A stretch of 31,338 nucleotides of DNA from an uncultured Clostridium sp. (GTDB lineage Bacteria > Bacillota > Clostridia > TANB77 > CAG-508), in the NCBI GenBank assembly GCA_946495905.1, contig CAMMEP010000005.1:1-31338 (forward strand). The letters are read 5' to 3'. The notes beneath the pieces were generated by a model. It had not been told where the DNA came from, searched no databases, and was given only the letters and a program-made list of their open reading frames with translations. Shown here one piece after another: positions 1 through 8,069 of the stretch. Within the stretch, counting starts at the first letter, position 1. Each line of letters opens with the position of its first letter. Made by a program: the position numbers and the translations under genes.

Positions 1-45
1 TAATAATTTATCTACTAGTTGCAAAATTAGTTCTGCGTTTGTCAT
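1..45 (-). CDS. Unrecognised protein, N-terminal fragment
   Basis: A leftward gene starts with ATG at 45 and runs off the left edge. The visible N-terminus reads MTNAELILQLVDKLL. It is preceded by a good ribosome site (AAGGGGG about 8 nt upstream) and by a candidate promoter at 108-136. Only 15 residues are visible, mostly helical and hydrophobic/polar, so no function can be assigned. The start call rests on the ribosome site and the in-frame reading to the edge. Confidence 0.5.
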   Translation of the reverse strand, partial: MTNAELILQLVDKLL

Positions 46-107
46 ATGTGCTTCCCCCTTTCCGTTCCCAGGTAAAGAACTGCCTTTTGACAAGAAAGGT
101 TGCTAAC

Positions 108-136
108 ATATTACAATATTTTACAACAAAAAACAA
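108..136 (-). promoter_or_regulatory. Sigma-A-like promoter for the leftward edge gene
   Basis: On the minus strand TTGTTT (131-136) and TAATAT (108-113) are separated by exactly 17 nt. Transcription would begin about 60 nt before the ATG at 45. The leader between them contains a short CCTTT/AAAGG inverted pair. This is a pattern match only. Confidence 0.4.
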
Positions 137-246
137 GCGAACATAGTAAAAATTTACAATTAATTCTTACTATAATAGGTATTTTCCCAAAATCATTTTA
201 AAACGAGAAGTGAAAAAATAAAAGCAAATGAACTTTAGAAAGTAAT

Positions 247-275
247 TTGAAATTTTATGTTAAATAATGTATAAT
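247..275 (+). promoter_or_regulatory. Sigma-A-like promoter of the 160-residue membrane protein
   Basis: TTGAAA (247-252), a 17-nt spacer and a perfect TATAAT (270-275). The expected start is near 282, which leaves a leader of about 125 nt before the ATG at 407. Confidence 0.7.
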
Positions 276-287
276 ATAAAGTAATAT

Positions 288-344
288 AGGTAAAAACCTG
301 TGTCATTTCCCTATTTTCACTAATTAGTGAGAGGATTTTCCTCT
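288..344 (+). promoter_or_regulatory. Structured 5' leader
   Basis: Three inverted repeats lie in the leader of the 407-889 gene: AGGT/ACCT (288-291 with 296-299), a perfect 12-bp palindrome CACTAATTAGTG (318-329), and directly adjoining it AGAGGA/TCCTCT (330-335 with 339-344, 3-nt loop) followed by a T-rich stretch. They may fold in RNA or act as a protein site. I do not recognise a known riboswitch class. Confidence 0.35.
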
Positions 345-406
345 AACTTTTTGGTTTTACATATATGTTACTATCAACAATAAAAGTATTTAAGGAGGAA
401 AAAAAT

Positions 407-889
407 ATGGTAAGTCTTTTTTTCATTATCTTTTTGGCATTAACAGTATTCTTTGTCGTGAGGTGCATAAAAGAAGCAAAAAGCGAAAATGGAGATGAAG
501 ATGTGTGCACTGGCTATTTGATAGTAGCCATTCTTGCTGGTATAGTTTCTATTATTTTCTTGATTTGGGTATTTACACTCATTAACAGAGTAGGAACTGG
601 ATACACTATTGATAACAAAATCGCAATGTATGAAGAAGAAAATGCATCTATCGAAGAAAGTATTGATGTCACCGTAAAAAGTTATATGGCTTTTGAAGCA
701 AGCACATATGAAGAGTTTAAAGATAAAGATGGCATAAATCTTGTTTCTATTATTCCAACACTGAAATCGGATACATTGGTACAAAAGCAGATTGAGGTTT
801 ATGTGGCAAACAATGACAAAATCAAGGAATTAAAAGAAGAAAAGATTGACTTGTCAAAGTCAAAATGGAAGTTATACTTTGGCAAGTAA
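407..889 (+). CDS. Small membrane protein of unknown function (160 aa)
   Basis: The start at 407 is chosen because AAGGAGGA lies 6-7 nt upstream; an in-frame ATG at 365 lacks a ribosome site. Two hydrophobic segments are visible (about residues 2-18 and 35-60), separated by a short charged, acidic loop. The remaining roughly 95 residues are hydrophilic and rich in E/K/D, probably helical, ending in a lysine-rich tail. It is a monocistronic rightward gene with its own promoter (247-275) and terminator (896-940). I do not recognise the family. The two-helix plus soluble tail layout is common in small phage-like or envelope stress proteins, but nothing here decides between them. Confidence 0.8.
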   Translation: MVSLFFIIFLALTVFFVVRCIKEAKSENGDEDVCTGYLIVAILAGIVSIIFLIWVFTLINRVGTGYTIDNKIAMYEEENASIEESIDVTVKSYMAFEASTYEEFKDKDGINLVSIIPTLKSDTLVQKQIEVYVANNDKIKELKEEKIDLSKSKWKLYFGK

Positions 890-895
890 CCAACT

Positions 896-940
896 AAAAA
901 AGAAAATTATTTCTTTTCCTCGTAAGAGGTTTCTTTTTTT
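896..940 (+). terminator. Rho-independent terminator
   Basis: AAAAAAGAAA (896-905) pairs with TTTCTTTTTT (930-939), with an inner CCTC/GAGG hairpin and a T-run. It lies 6 nt after the stop codon of the 407-889 gene. Confidence 0.65.
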
Positions 941-1000
941 ATGAATTTTCTTATGATTTTATTGCAATTTATAAAAAATATGATATATTTTATTAAATTG

Positions 1001-1022
1001 ATTGATATTTGTATCAATTTTT
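1001..1022. terminator. Possible weak terminator between convergent genes
   Basis: ATTGATA (1001-1007) pairs with TATCAAT (1012-1018) around a 4-nt loop, with T residues following on the plus strand. It lies between the convergent 407-889 gene and the carboxypeptidase gene. The stem is AT-only and the T-run faces the plus strand, so its role for the leftward gene is doubtful. Confidence 0.3.
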
Positions 1023-1065
1023 CATCTCTTAATTGGTAGTTCTTGTCTTTTCAGATAGATATTAT

Positions 1066-2337
1066 TTATAAAATCTTTACTTTATTAATACATTCTATAA
1101 ATTCTATTAAATAATCTTGCATTTCTTTTTTTCTTATTTCTGTTTTATTATAAATATCTAATACGTCTATTATCTCTTCATTTAACTTAACTTTCATGCT
1201 TGCAATAATCCTATCCTTTTCTACTGGTGCTTCTAAGTAAAATATAGAATTTACTTCTATCTCTATTTTATCTATTTCTTCTTTCTTTATAGCCATAGTT
1301 TCAAAATTAAGTTCTTCTAAATACAATTCTACCTGATTTTCTACTCCTTTATTCACATATATTCTACCTTGGTTTATTGCTTTCCACTCATTATATTTCT
1401 CTTCAACAATTTCTTTTATATTTATTATTTCATAATTTTCATAGGCATAATTAATTAACTTAATAGTATCTGCTGTTCGCTGTTTTGTTGTATCTGCTCC
1501 AATAATTACTGTTATAATATCTAAATTATCCCTTTTGCAACTACTTACCAAGCATCTTCCTGCTCCATTGGTAAATCCAGTTTTTACTCCATACACTCCT
1601 GCTATGCTCCCCAATAGTTGATTAGTGTTGTTAATGGCTTTTGCATATCCATTTATATAAATAGTTGTACTTTTTGTTCCTACAATTTGCTTAAATTTAT
1701 CAATATTAAGTGCATAATCAGCCATTTTCGCTAATTCATAAGCAGTAGTATAATGACCTTCATTATCTAATCCATGTGGGACTACAAAGTGTGAGTTGTT
1801 AAGCCCCATTTCTTCTGCCTTTTTGTTCATCATCTCTGCAAATCCGTCTACACTTCCTCCTACGTGAGTTGCTAGTGCAATTGCAGCATCGTTTCCGGAA
1901 CGAAGCATTAATCCATATAGCAGGTCATTTACTGTTATTTTATCATTCTTTTTTAATCCTAGCCTTGACCCTCCTATACCTGCTGCCTTTGCATCTATTG
2001 TTACAACATCTGTTAAATTAGCATTTTCTAACACTACAATTGCTGTCATTATTTTTGTAGTACTTGCCATTGGAGTTTGCTTTTCTCCGTTTTTTTGGTA
2101 TAAAATTCTACCAGATGCTCTATCATAAATTAAAGCTATTCTAGAATCAACTTCAATCTCTTCTGTATCGGCACTAGTTTTTAAAACTTCTTTTTGAATT
2201 TCATCTATATCTACCTGTTCATCTTCCAAATTTTCTTCTTGATTTATAGCTATTACTTTAACATTACAACTTACTGTTAGCAATATTATCAAAAAAATTC
2301 CTAATACTCTATGAATAAAAATAGTACTTTTCTTCAT
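1066..2337 (-). CDS. dacF: D-alanyl-D-alanine carboxypeptidase (DacF/PBP5-like)
   Basis: This is a penicillin-binding serine peptidase that trims the terminal D-Ala from peptidoglycan stem peptides outside the membrane. All three class signatures are present (numbering from the ATG at 2337): STTK at residues 92-95 with the nucleophile serine, SGN at 147-149, and KTG at 252-254 within GVKTGFTNGAGRCL. An N-terminal hydrophobic segment (about residues 8-26) is a signal peptide; a cysteine follows at LTVSC but the lipobox is not canonical. The C-terminal 130 residues fit the PBP5 C-terminal domain. Length (423 aa) is normal. The ATG at 2337 is preferred over a GTG at 2349 because AGGTGA sits 8 nt upstream. 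That ribosome site is embedded in the terminator hairpin of the upstream cluster. The symbol is by family resemblance; dacA/dacB-type naming is also possible. Confidence 0.92.
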   Translation of the reverse strand: MKKSTIFIHRVLGIFLIILLTVSCNVKVIAINQEENLEDEQVDIDEIQKEVLKTSADTEEIEVDSRIALIYDRASGRILYQKNGEKQTPMASTTKIMTAIVVLENANLTDVVTIDAKAAGIGGSRLGLKKNDKITVNDLLYGLMLRSGNDAAIALATHVGGSVDGFAEMMNKKAEEMGLNNSHFVVPHGLDNEGHYTTAYELAKMADYALNIDKFKQIVGTKSTTIYINGYAKAINNTNQLLGSIAGVYGVKTGFTNGAGRCLVSSCKRDNLDIITVIIGADTTKQRTADTIKLINYAYENYEIINIKEIVEEKYNEWKAINQGRIYVNKGVENQVELYLEELNFETMAIKKEEIDKIEIEVNSIFYLEAPVEKDRIIASMKVKLNEEIIDVLDIYNKTEIRKKEMQDYLIEFIECINKVKIL

Positions 2338-2339
2338 AT

Positions 2340-2381
2340 AAAAAATCACCTTTTAAATTATATTTTAAAAAGTGATTTTTT
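2340..2381 (-). terminator. Terminator of the T4SS cluster, overlapping the dacF ribosome site
   Basis: 2340-2357 pairs with 2364-2381: 10 bp, one C/A mismatch, then 7 bp, around a 6-nt loop. On the minus strand the 3' arm contains AGGTGA, the dacF ribosome site, and ends in six T residues. The loop and its edges contain TATAAT on the minus strand, so a transcript starting there would escape the hairpin. No good -35 is visible. Confidence 0.65.
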
Positions 2382-2441
2382 ATGTGTTATTATTTATTAT
2401 ATATAATTAACTTCTCATCTTATTGGTTTGTATCATTTTCT

Positions 2442-3776
2442 TTATCTATTTCTTCTTGCTTCTGCATCTCCCCAAGGTGTTCTTCCTTCGTCTTCTTCTT
2501 TTTGCTCTTCTTGTTCTTTTTCTTGTTTATTTTGTTCTTTAATTGTTTCATTTACTTCTTTTTTGGCTTGCTCTACTGTTAATTTTTCTTCTCCTACCAT
2601 TAAATCAAAGATTTCTATTGCTTCTTCTTTATTATATCCTTCATCTACAAAACTCTGTATTATTTCTTGTGCGTATTGCATTAAAAACATTTCACTCATT
2701 TCGATTCCATCTTGTGCTACTTCTGTTCCCTCTACTGCTTTATAGGATTCTGTAAATTTATTAGGATCTGCTTTTCTTGTCTCAATGGAAGTCATTTTGT
2801 TCATAGCATAAGAATTATAATCTCTGCCTTCTACTTCTATTGCATGTGAACTCCACATTCCATTTGTTCCTTGCCTAGCTTCACTTATTTCTAAGTATCC
2901 GTAAGAATCGATGTTAATATTAATTCTTATTTCTCTTATATCCTTGTCTACATTATTTAAATTTTTTGTTAACATTGTTTGATAAGGAATTTCTTTTTTT
3001 ACTGGAACACCATCATCTCCCATACTAACTGTTTCTTCTCTTATTGCCGTAGTAGAATCTTCGAAAAATTTTGATGGTTGTGTCTCTCCATTTTCATCAA
3101 TATATTCTGCTTTTACTATTCCATCATTATCTTTATAGAAGAAAGTATTTTCTTCTACTTCTGGATGATCTTCCAAGAAATTGCTATCTGTCCTTAATTT
3201 TAATACATTATTTCTAGGGATTCCTTTTCTCTTTGCAAATTTTTCTTCTTCGTCCTCTGATACCTCTGGCTCATTTTGTTCTTTTTCTTCTTCTTTTTGC
3301 TCTTCTTTTTCTTCTTTACCTTTTTGTTTTTTAGGCATTTTTTCTTCAATTTCTTTTCTTGATAATGCTAAATCTCCTCTTTCCAATTCTTCTGGTAATT
3401 CAATTTCAGCATTTTCTAGTCCTAGCATTTTTATGTAGCCTTTATCTATTTTTTCTAAGTATTCTGGTTCAAATTGGACCTCTCCTTCTTTATTAATTGT
3501 TGCTACTAGATTATTGTCTTCATCGTAAATTTCATAAAGGAATCCTTCTTGTTTTTCACTACTTTCTTTAACTTTTTTATCTTTTTCTTGTAAAGAATTA
3601 TTTCTAATTTTAACCTTATATGCTTCAGTTAATCCAAGTTCCGTTCCTTTAAATCTAAAATCTCTTTCATATATTATTCCGACTATTTCTTGATTATTAG
3701 AACTAAGTTTTTCTTTTAGATTTTCATTAAGTTTTACCATATTGCTCATTACTTCTTCTCTTTTTTTGTCATCCAT
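2442..3776 (-). CDS. Acidic soluble protein at the end of the T4SS operon (444 aa)
   Basis: I do not recognise this protein. It has no signal peptide or membrane segment. It is very rich in E, K and D, with a low-complexity lysine/glutamate stretch near residues 145-180 and another near 415-430. The central part (about 180-360) looks folded and contains NTF-free beta-rich segments such as INIDSYGYLEISEARQGTNG. Near residue 370 a short helical region (FVDEGYNKEEAIEIFDLM) resembles a UBA-like three-helix pattern, which is only a suggestion. The protein ends in an acidic stretch and then a basic, arginine-rich tail (EARRNR). Start: AAGGAG lies about 9 nt before the ATG. It lies 39 nt after the preceding gene and before the terminator at 2340-2381, so it is the last gene of the cluster. 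It could be an adaptor, chaperone or secreted substrate. Confidence 0.75.
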   Translation of the reverse strand: MDDKKREEVMSNMVKLNENLKEKLSSNNQEIVGIIYERDFRFKGTELGLTEAYKVKIRNNSLQEKDKKVKESSEKQEGFLYEIYDEDNNLVATINKEGEVQFEPEYLEKIDKGYIKMLGLENAEIELPEELERGDLALSRKEIEEKMPKKQKGKEEKEEQKEEEKEQNEPEVSEDEEEKFAKRKGIPRNNVLKLRTDSNFLEDHPEVEENTFFYKDNDGIVKAEYIDENGETQPSKFFEDSTTAIREETVSMGDDGVPVKKEIPYQTMLTKNLNNVDKDIREIRININIDSYGYLEISEARQGTNGMWSSHAIEVEGRDYNSYAMNKMTSIETRKADPNKFTESYKAVEGTEVAQDGIEMSEMFLMQYAQEIIQSFVDEGYNKEEAIEIFDLMVGEEKLTVEQAKKEVNETIKEQNKQEKEQEEQKEEDEGRTPWGDAEARRNR

Positions 3777-3815
3777 TTTATTTTTCTCCTTCTAGATAAT
3801 AATTTATATTTTTAT

Positions 3816-5153
3816 TTATACATTAAACGACATTACAAAATCTGTTCCATCTAGTAACTGCATAATAAAGTTTTTAGTTACGGTTGCACTATTTTCATCT
3901 TCTGCATTTTTAATACTAATTTCATAAATATGAAGATTTCCACTTGTTTGATAATTTGAATATGCTATACTGTTGTTTTCGTATAAGTTTTGTGTAATGT
4001 AAGTTTGAAAACTTTCTAAAGTTGGAAAATTATTTTGTTTAAACGTATTATCTAGTTTATTATATACATAGTTATAGTCTTTATCATTGATAGCAGAAAA
4101 TACTTTTTGAAGATTATATAATACTTTTTCTGCGTCAGTAGCATTATTATATTGTTCTGTAAATTGTGGTAAATCTATTGTGTATGTATCTAATATTACT
4201 GTATAGTCCATAACGCCTGTTTCGTTAAAAATATAGTATTTTCCGTTTTGATCTACACATACATATTGTGTGTAATTATCAAATTCATTTACTTGGTATT
4301 GATTAAGTTGCATAACAACACTATTTCTAATATGTTCTGTTGCATACGTTTCAAACTCTTCATAGGTTTCAAATCTTTTTTGTTTGTATTCTTCATTTAG
4401 TCTTTCATAGGCAGTTTCATAGTCATACATCATATCTGTTTTAAATTCATTAAACATATCTAAAATATATGTTTCTTCCGATATAGTTTCATATGCAAAT
4501 ATGTTATAATCATTTTTTTCTATTGTTTCTTCTATATCTAGTTTCAATTCTTGTCCTACACTGATCTCTCCTACATATTCATTTATATAGTCAGCTGGTA
4601 TAACTTTAAATGTTCTATTCAACATATCTATTTTTAACATTAAGTTAAACTCTGTATTTTCCCTTGTCGTCTGATTTCTTAACTTTCCATATACTAAATA
4701 CACTGCTACATTTTCTGTTTGCTCACTAACATACATATCATCTATAATAACATCTGATGTTTCTATTTCTCCTAAATGTTGCAAAACATTATTTTTTGTA
4801 ATTCCTGTATTTTGAATATAATTATTATCTAGCATATTATAAATAGCTTCTTTTCTCATATTATCTGTCGCTTCAAGTGCTTGTTCTGTTTCTTCATCAA
4901 TAATAGAATAATCAGACTCGTCTGTTTTTGCTAAATATAAGTAGAACTTTTCTATACAAGTTTTTACTGCATAAAAATCATTTCTTGTACTTACTTTTTC
5001 TATTGTACTATTTATATTAATTGCTACATCTTCTTCTGGCGGATCATATTCATATTTTTCTTGATAATTTCCATACCAATTTAATGCTGCTAAAACAATT
5101 ATTGCTATTATTAGAATAATAAGTAATATTATTATAATTTTTTTTATATTCAA
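3816..5153 (-). CDS. Membrane-anchored protein with repeated NTF2/VirB8-like domains
   Basis: The start codon is TTG at 5151-5153, chosen because GGAGG lies 5 nt upstream and no ATG fits. Residues 5-24 form one membrane helix; the rest should be outside. Three similar modules follow: about 55-190, 235-325 and 345-445. The last two are visibly duplicated, sharing a Y-x-x-L ... KQ-x-x-F-x-T-x-E-x-F-x-T-Y pattern at about 249-270 and 363-385. The alpha-then-beta outline resembles NTF2-like folds found in VirB8/TcpC proteins of conjugation machines, where they link the inner membrane complex to the outside. A related module occurs in the 8070-9020 product. Assignment as VirB8-like is inference from fold pattern and context; sequence identity to named VirB8 proteins was not tested. 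Confidence 0.7.
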   Translation of the reverse strand: MNIKKIIIILLIILIIAIIVLAALNWYGNYQEKYEYDPPEEDVAININSTIEKVSTRNDFYAVKTCIEKFYLYLAKTDESDYSIIDEETEQALEATDNMRKEAIYNMLDNNYIQNTGITKNNVLQHLGEIETSDVIIDDMYVSEQTENVAVYLVYGKLRNQTTRENTEFNLMLKIDMLNRTFKVIPADYINEYVGEISVGQELKLDIEETIEKNDYNIFAYETISEETYILDMFNEFKTDMMYDYETAYERLNEEYKQKRFETYEEFETYATEHIRNSVVMQLNQYQVNEFDNYTQYVCVDQNGKYYIFNETGVMDYTVILDTYTIDLPQFTEQYNNATDAEKVLYNLQKVFSAINDKDYNYVYNKLDNTFKQNNFPTLESFQTYITQNLYENNSIAYSNYQTSGNLHIYEISIKNAEDENSATVTKNFIMQLLDGTDFVMSFNV

Positions 5154-5201
5154 GTTAGCCTCCTACCGAGCTAATTTATGCTCTTACAAAAATTTTATCA
5201 A

Positions 5202-5236
5202 TAACCTCTATAAACTAATATTGCTTATAGAGGTTA
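5202..5236 (-). repeat. Perfect 12-bp inverted repeat in intercistronic gap
   Basis: TAACCTCTATAA (5202-5213) pairs perfectly with TTATAGAGGTTA (5225-5236) around an 11-nt loop, between the wall-hydrolase gene and the 445-residue VirB8-like gene. No immediate T-run follows on the minus strand, so it is more likely an mRNA stability or processing element than a strong terminator. Confidence 0.55.
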
Positions 5237-5271
5237 CATTTTTCTGATTGCAAATCCTAATATTCTATACT

Positions 5272-8058
5272 TTATGGCTGTCTATATGCTGCAATAAATC
5301 CACCACTTGCATCGGATGAGTATGGTGATGCTCTTTGTATACTACTTGTGCTTCCTGCATTATACCAGGTACCATTTCCAGCATATATTTGAACGTGAGT
5401 AATATTTCGTGCTCCTCCATCTGTATCCATAAATACAATGTCTCCTGCTTCTAATTCTCCATAGCTATCTATTCGTTGCCATCCATTATTGCCTAGAAAA
5501 CTATATAAAGAGTTACTAGAATTATAGTTAAAGCTATTCATTTGCTCTAAACTAAAACATTCTGCTCTATAAAGTACGCTAGATACATAAGTAGCACAAC
5601 ATGTAACTCTGTTTGGATTGTTAATTGACATTTCAATATCATTCCAATAAAGGTCTCCGCCTGTACTATATGTCCATGTTATTTGTGCTTGGTGAATTGC
5701 ATCTGCTGCTTCTAAAATACTGCCTCCGCCTTCTGCATACCACTCGCCTAATACATCATAATATCCTGTTTGGAATAAAGTCCATTCTGATCTTCTACGT
5801 GTTTCTAATCCTGCTAGCTGTTGTCCTCTTGATGTAGTTGGTCTAGACATATATTGTGTATATAAGCTATGATTAAAGTTTGCATTATTGTTTCTTTCTT
5901 CAAATAAATCGTCTGTTTCATCATCCCAATAAGCATTGTATGAGTTAACAAAATTCATTGCTGGAGATCCTCTCTCCGTTGACAATGCTCCGCTTACACC
6001 ACAGTTATATGCTCTTGATGTTAATGCTTGAATTTGATATTCTTTTAAATTTAGACCAGACGTAATACTTTGCACTTGGTTATAGTAAGAATTCATGATT
6101 TCTTCTTCTATTGCATCAACAAATTCTTTATCTACTTCTGCACCAATTTCTGTCGAGTAGCCTGCTGATATAAATAAACTTAGGTGACTGTTAACATCTA
6201 CTCCATAGCCCACCACTGGTTCTCCTACTGCACCTGCTTCTATAATGTACTTTGTTCCATCCGCATTAGTTGGTGGGGTAGAACTATGTTCAAAATGCCT
6301 TATATATTCTTTTAATGAATTACTACTACCACTTGTCCCTACTGATGAGAATTCTGTTACTTCAAAAAGATCAAACCTACTTAAATCTACTTCGTATTGT
6401 TCTTCTCCTAAGAATAAATTTAACGCATGACGCATTATTGTTTCCATGCTTTCCAGATCTGGATCTTGTTGTAATAAAGAAAATAACATTCCAGAACCCT
6501 CATCTAATTTAAATCCGGCTATTTCTGTTCTATTCGCATATGGTATTCTAAATTCTGTCTCCATTAATCCCACAAAGGTAGGTTCACTTATTTCTCCATT
6601 AGCATACCTTGCTCCATCTCCTCTATTTCCTAATGTAATTTCTACATCAGTCCTAGATGATTCTGAATAAGTTTGATTTGTAGTTGTTTCTGTTATTGTA
6701 ATAGATTGGTCTGTTCTCCAACTTCCTTCGTTGTTTCCAGTTACTGCTGGTTCATCTTCTATTGATGGTCCAGGAGTAGAAACAGGATCTGTGCTTTGCG
6801 TTGTTCTGTTATATGATACACTTTGTTCACAAAACCATGTTTTTACATAAGTTATATTAGCAGATGGATTTGTACTTATTGTGGTTGTTCTTGTTATTTC
6901 TGTTACATCTTGTTCACTATCTTCATAGCTAACATAGGTTGGCTCAAAAGTACTTGGTCCTTGTGCTTGTGAATCTTGATTTGGGGTTCTAACTACTCTT
7001 TCTCTGGTATGTAGTGTATAATCATATTGTTCTGTACTAACATAAGTAGAAACATTATCCATAATTGTAATTTCTATTCTGCTATCTTTAATTAAATCTG
7101 TAACTGCAGATACAAATTCTGGATTTTGAGATATCATTGTTAAATAAACTAAGAAATTCATTTTTGTGGTATATTGTGATATTGCAGAACGATAATCAAT
7201 CGATCTTAAATTTATAGTTAGTGTATCACTTTCTCTTTGTAAAGAGTTTATAGCACTGCCTGTTTCCACTATAACTTCATTCGTTCCAGCAATGACTAAT
7301 TTTCCTTCTTCATCAATACTAAAATGATTTAATGCATTTGTATTACCATTTTCTTGCATTTCAACCATGTCTTCATATTCAACATATGTTAGTTCTCTTC
7401 TATTTGTGCCATCTTCATCATTTTCGTTTGCCCTATATACATATACAGCTCCATATGTTACTGTATCTGTTGATTCTCTATGCTGATAATTTAAAGTTTC
7501 TGTTACTGCTTGTGCTTCATAGAAATCTCTAATGTACATTCTTATGGCTTCTTGTGAATTGGTACCAGATTCATCATAATCCCCTACTATTCCTAAATCT
7601 TCTGTACTAACTCCTATCTCTTCTATTGAGTTTATTATTGTATCTATTTGCTCTGTTGAGATTTCAATAGCCCCGTCATCGCTTACCGTAAAAAAATCTA
7701 CAATAGAATTCCAAATTCCTCCAATGGTATTACTTATTACTTCTCCTACTCCACTAAATATTCCGAATACTATAGCTACTAAAAGGATTATACCAATTAT
7801 TGGCATAATTGCTTGTAAAATTAATTTCTTTCTTACTTTTTTATTTTTTGTTAATTTAATAGCATCTTTTGCTGCACCAACAATATTTCCCGATGCGGCA
7901 TTTTTCGCTAATCTAGCACTATCTTTTATACCTTCTTCAACTTCTTTTATATTGTTTTCTATGTCTTTTTGTTCAGCTTGCTCTTCTTGTAATTCTAATT
8001 CTTCATTTTGAATTTCTTGCTCATTAACCTCTTGTTGATTGTTATTATTATCATCCAT
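5272..8058 (-). CDS. T4SS wall hydrolase: GH24-like lysozyme plus NlpC/P60 peptidase (928 aa)
   Basis: A large membrane-anchored enzyme that probably opens the cell wall for the T4SS (VirB1/CwlT role). Numbering from the ATG at 8058: residues 1-75 are acidic and cytoplasmic, 80-103 is a membrane helix, and about 130-575 is an unassigned extracellular region rich in S/T/E. About 580-768 resembles GH24 phage-type lysozymes: SLKEYIRHFE (candidate catalytic E589), VVGYGVDVN, and the family-typical GLETRRRSEWTLFQTG. The last 145 residues are NlpC/P60-like: TCCATYVSS (Cys820/821), GDIVFMD, and THVQIYAGNG with His888. The ATG at 8058 is preferred over a GTG at 8070 because GGAG lies 6 nt upstream. 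It begins 11 nt after the upstream gene stops. The combination of muramidase and endopeptidase is typical of Gram-positive conjugation elements; the long middle region is unusual. Confidence 0.85.
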   Translation of the reverse strand: MDDNNNNQQEVNEQEIQNEELELQEEQAEQKDIENNIKEVEEGIKDSARLAKNAASGNIVGAAKDAIKLTKNKKVRKKLILQAIMPIIGIILLVAIVFGIFSGVGEVISNTIGGIWNSIVDFFTVSDDGAIEISTEQIDTIINSIEEIGVSTEDLGIVGDYDESGTNSQEAIRMYIRDFYEAQAVTETLNYQHRESTDTVTYGAVYVYRANENDEDGTNRRELTYVEYEDMVEMQENGNTNALNHFSIDEEGKLVIAGTNEVIVETGSAINSLQRESDTLTINLRSIDYRSAISQYTTKMNFLVYLTMISQNPEFVSAVTDLIKDSRIEITIMDNVSTYVSTEQYDYTLHTRERVVRTPNQDSQAQGPSTFEPTYVSYEDSEQDVTEITRTTTISTNPSANITYVKTWFCEQSVSYNRTTQSTDPVSTPGPSIEDEPAVTGNNEGSWRTDQSITITETTTNQTYSESSRTDVEITLGNRGDGARYANGEISEPTFVGLMETEFRIPYANRTEIAGFKLDEGSGMLFSLLQQDPDLESMETIMRHALNLFLGEEQYEVDLSRFDLFEVTEFSSVGTSGSSNSLKEYIRHFEHSSTPPTNADGTKYIIEAGAVGEPVVGYGVDVNSHLSLFISAGYSTEIGAEVDKEFVDAIEEEIMNSYYNQVQSITSGLNLKEYQIQALTSRAYNCGVSGALSTERGSPAMNFVNSYNAYWDDETDDLFEERNNNANFNHSLYTQYMSRPTTSRGQQLAGLETRRRSEWTLFQTGYYDVLGEWYAEGGGSILEAADAIHQAQITWTYSTGGDLYWNDIEMSINNPNRVTCCATYVSSVLYRAECFSLEQMNSFNYNSSNSLYSFLGNNGWQRIDSYGELEAGDIVFMDTDGGARNITHVQIYAGNGTWYNAGSTSSIQRASPYSSDASGGFIAAYRQP

Positions 8059-8069
8059 ATTTTTCTCCA

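Noticed and set aside
365..406. Start of the first rightward gene at 365
   Set aside because: No ribosome site precedes it, whereas the in-frame ATG at 407 has a strong AAGGAGGA.
2382..2755. Plus-strand serine/phenylalanine-rich ORFs opposite the acidic protein gene
   Set aside because: They mirror the lysine/glutamate-rich codons of the minus-strand gene, lack ribosome sites and have low-complexity products. The same reasoning removes the other opposite-strand ORFs across the T4SS genes.
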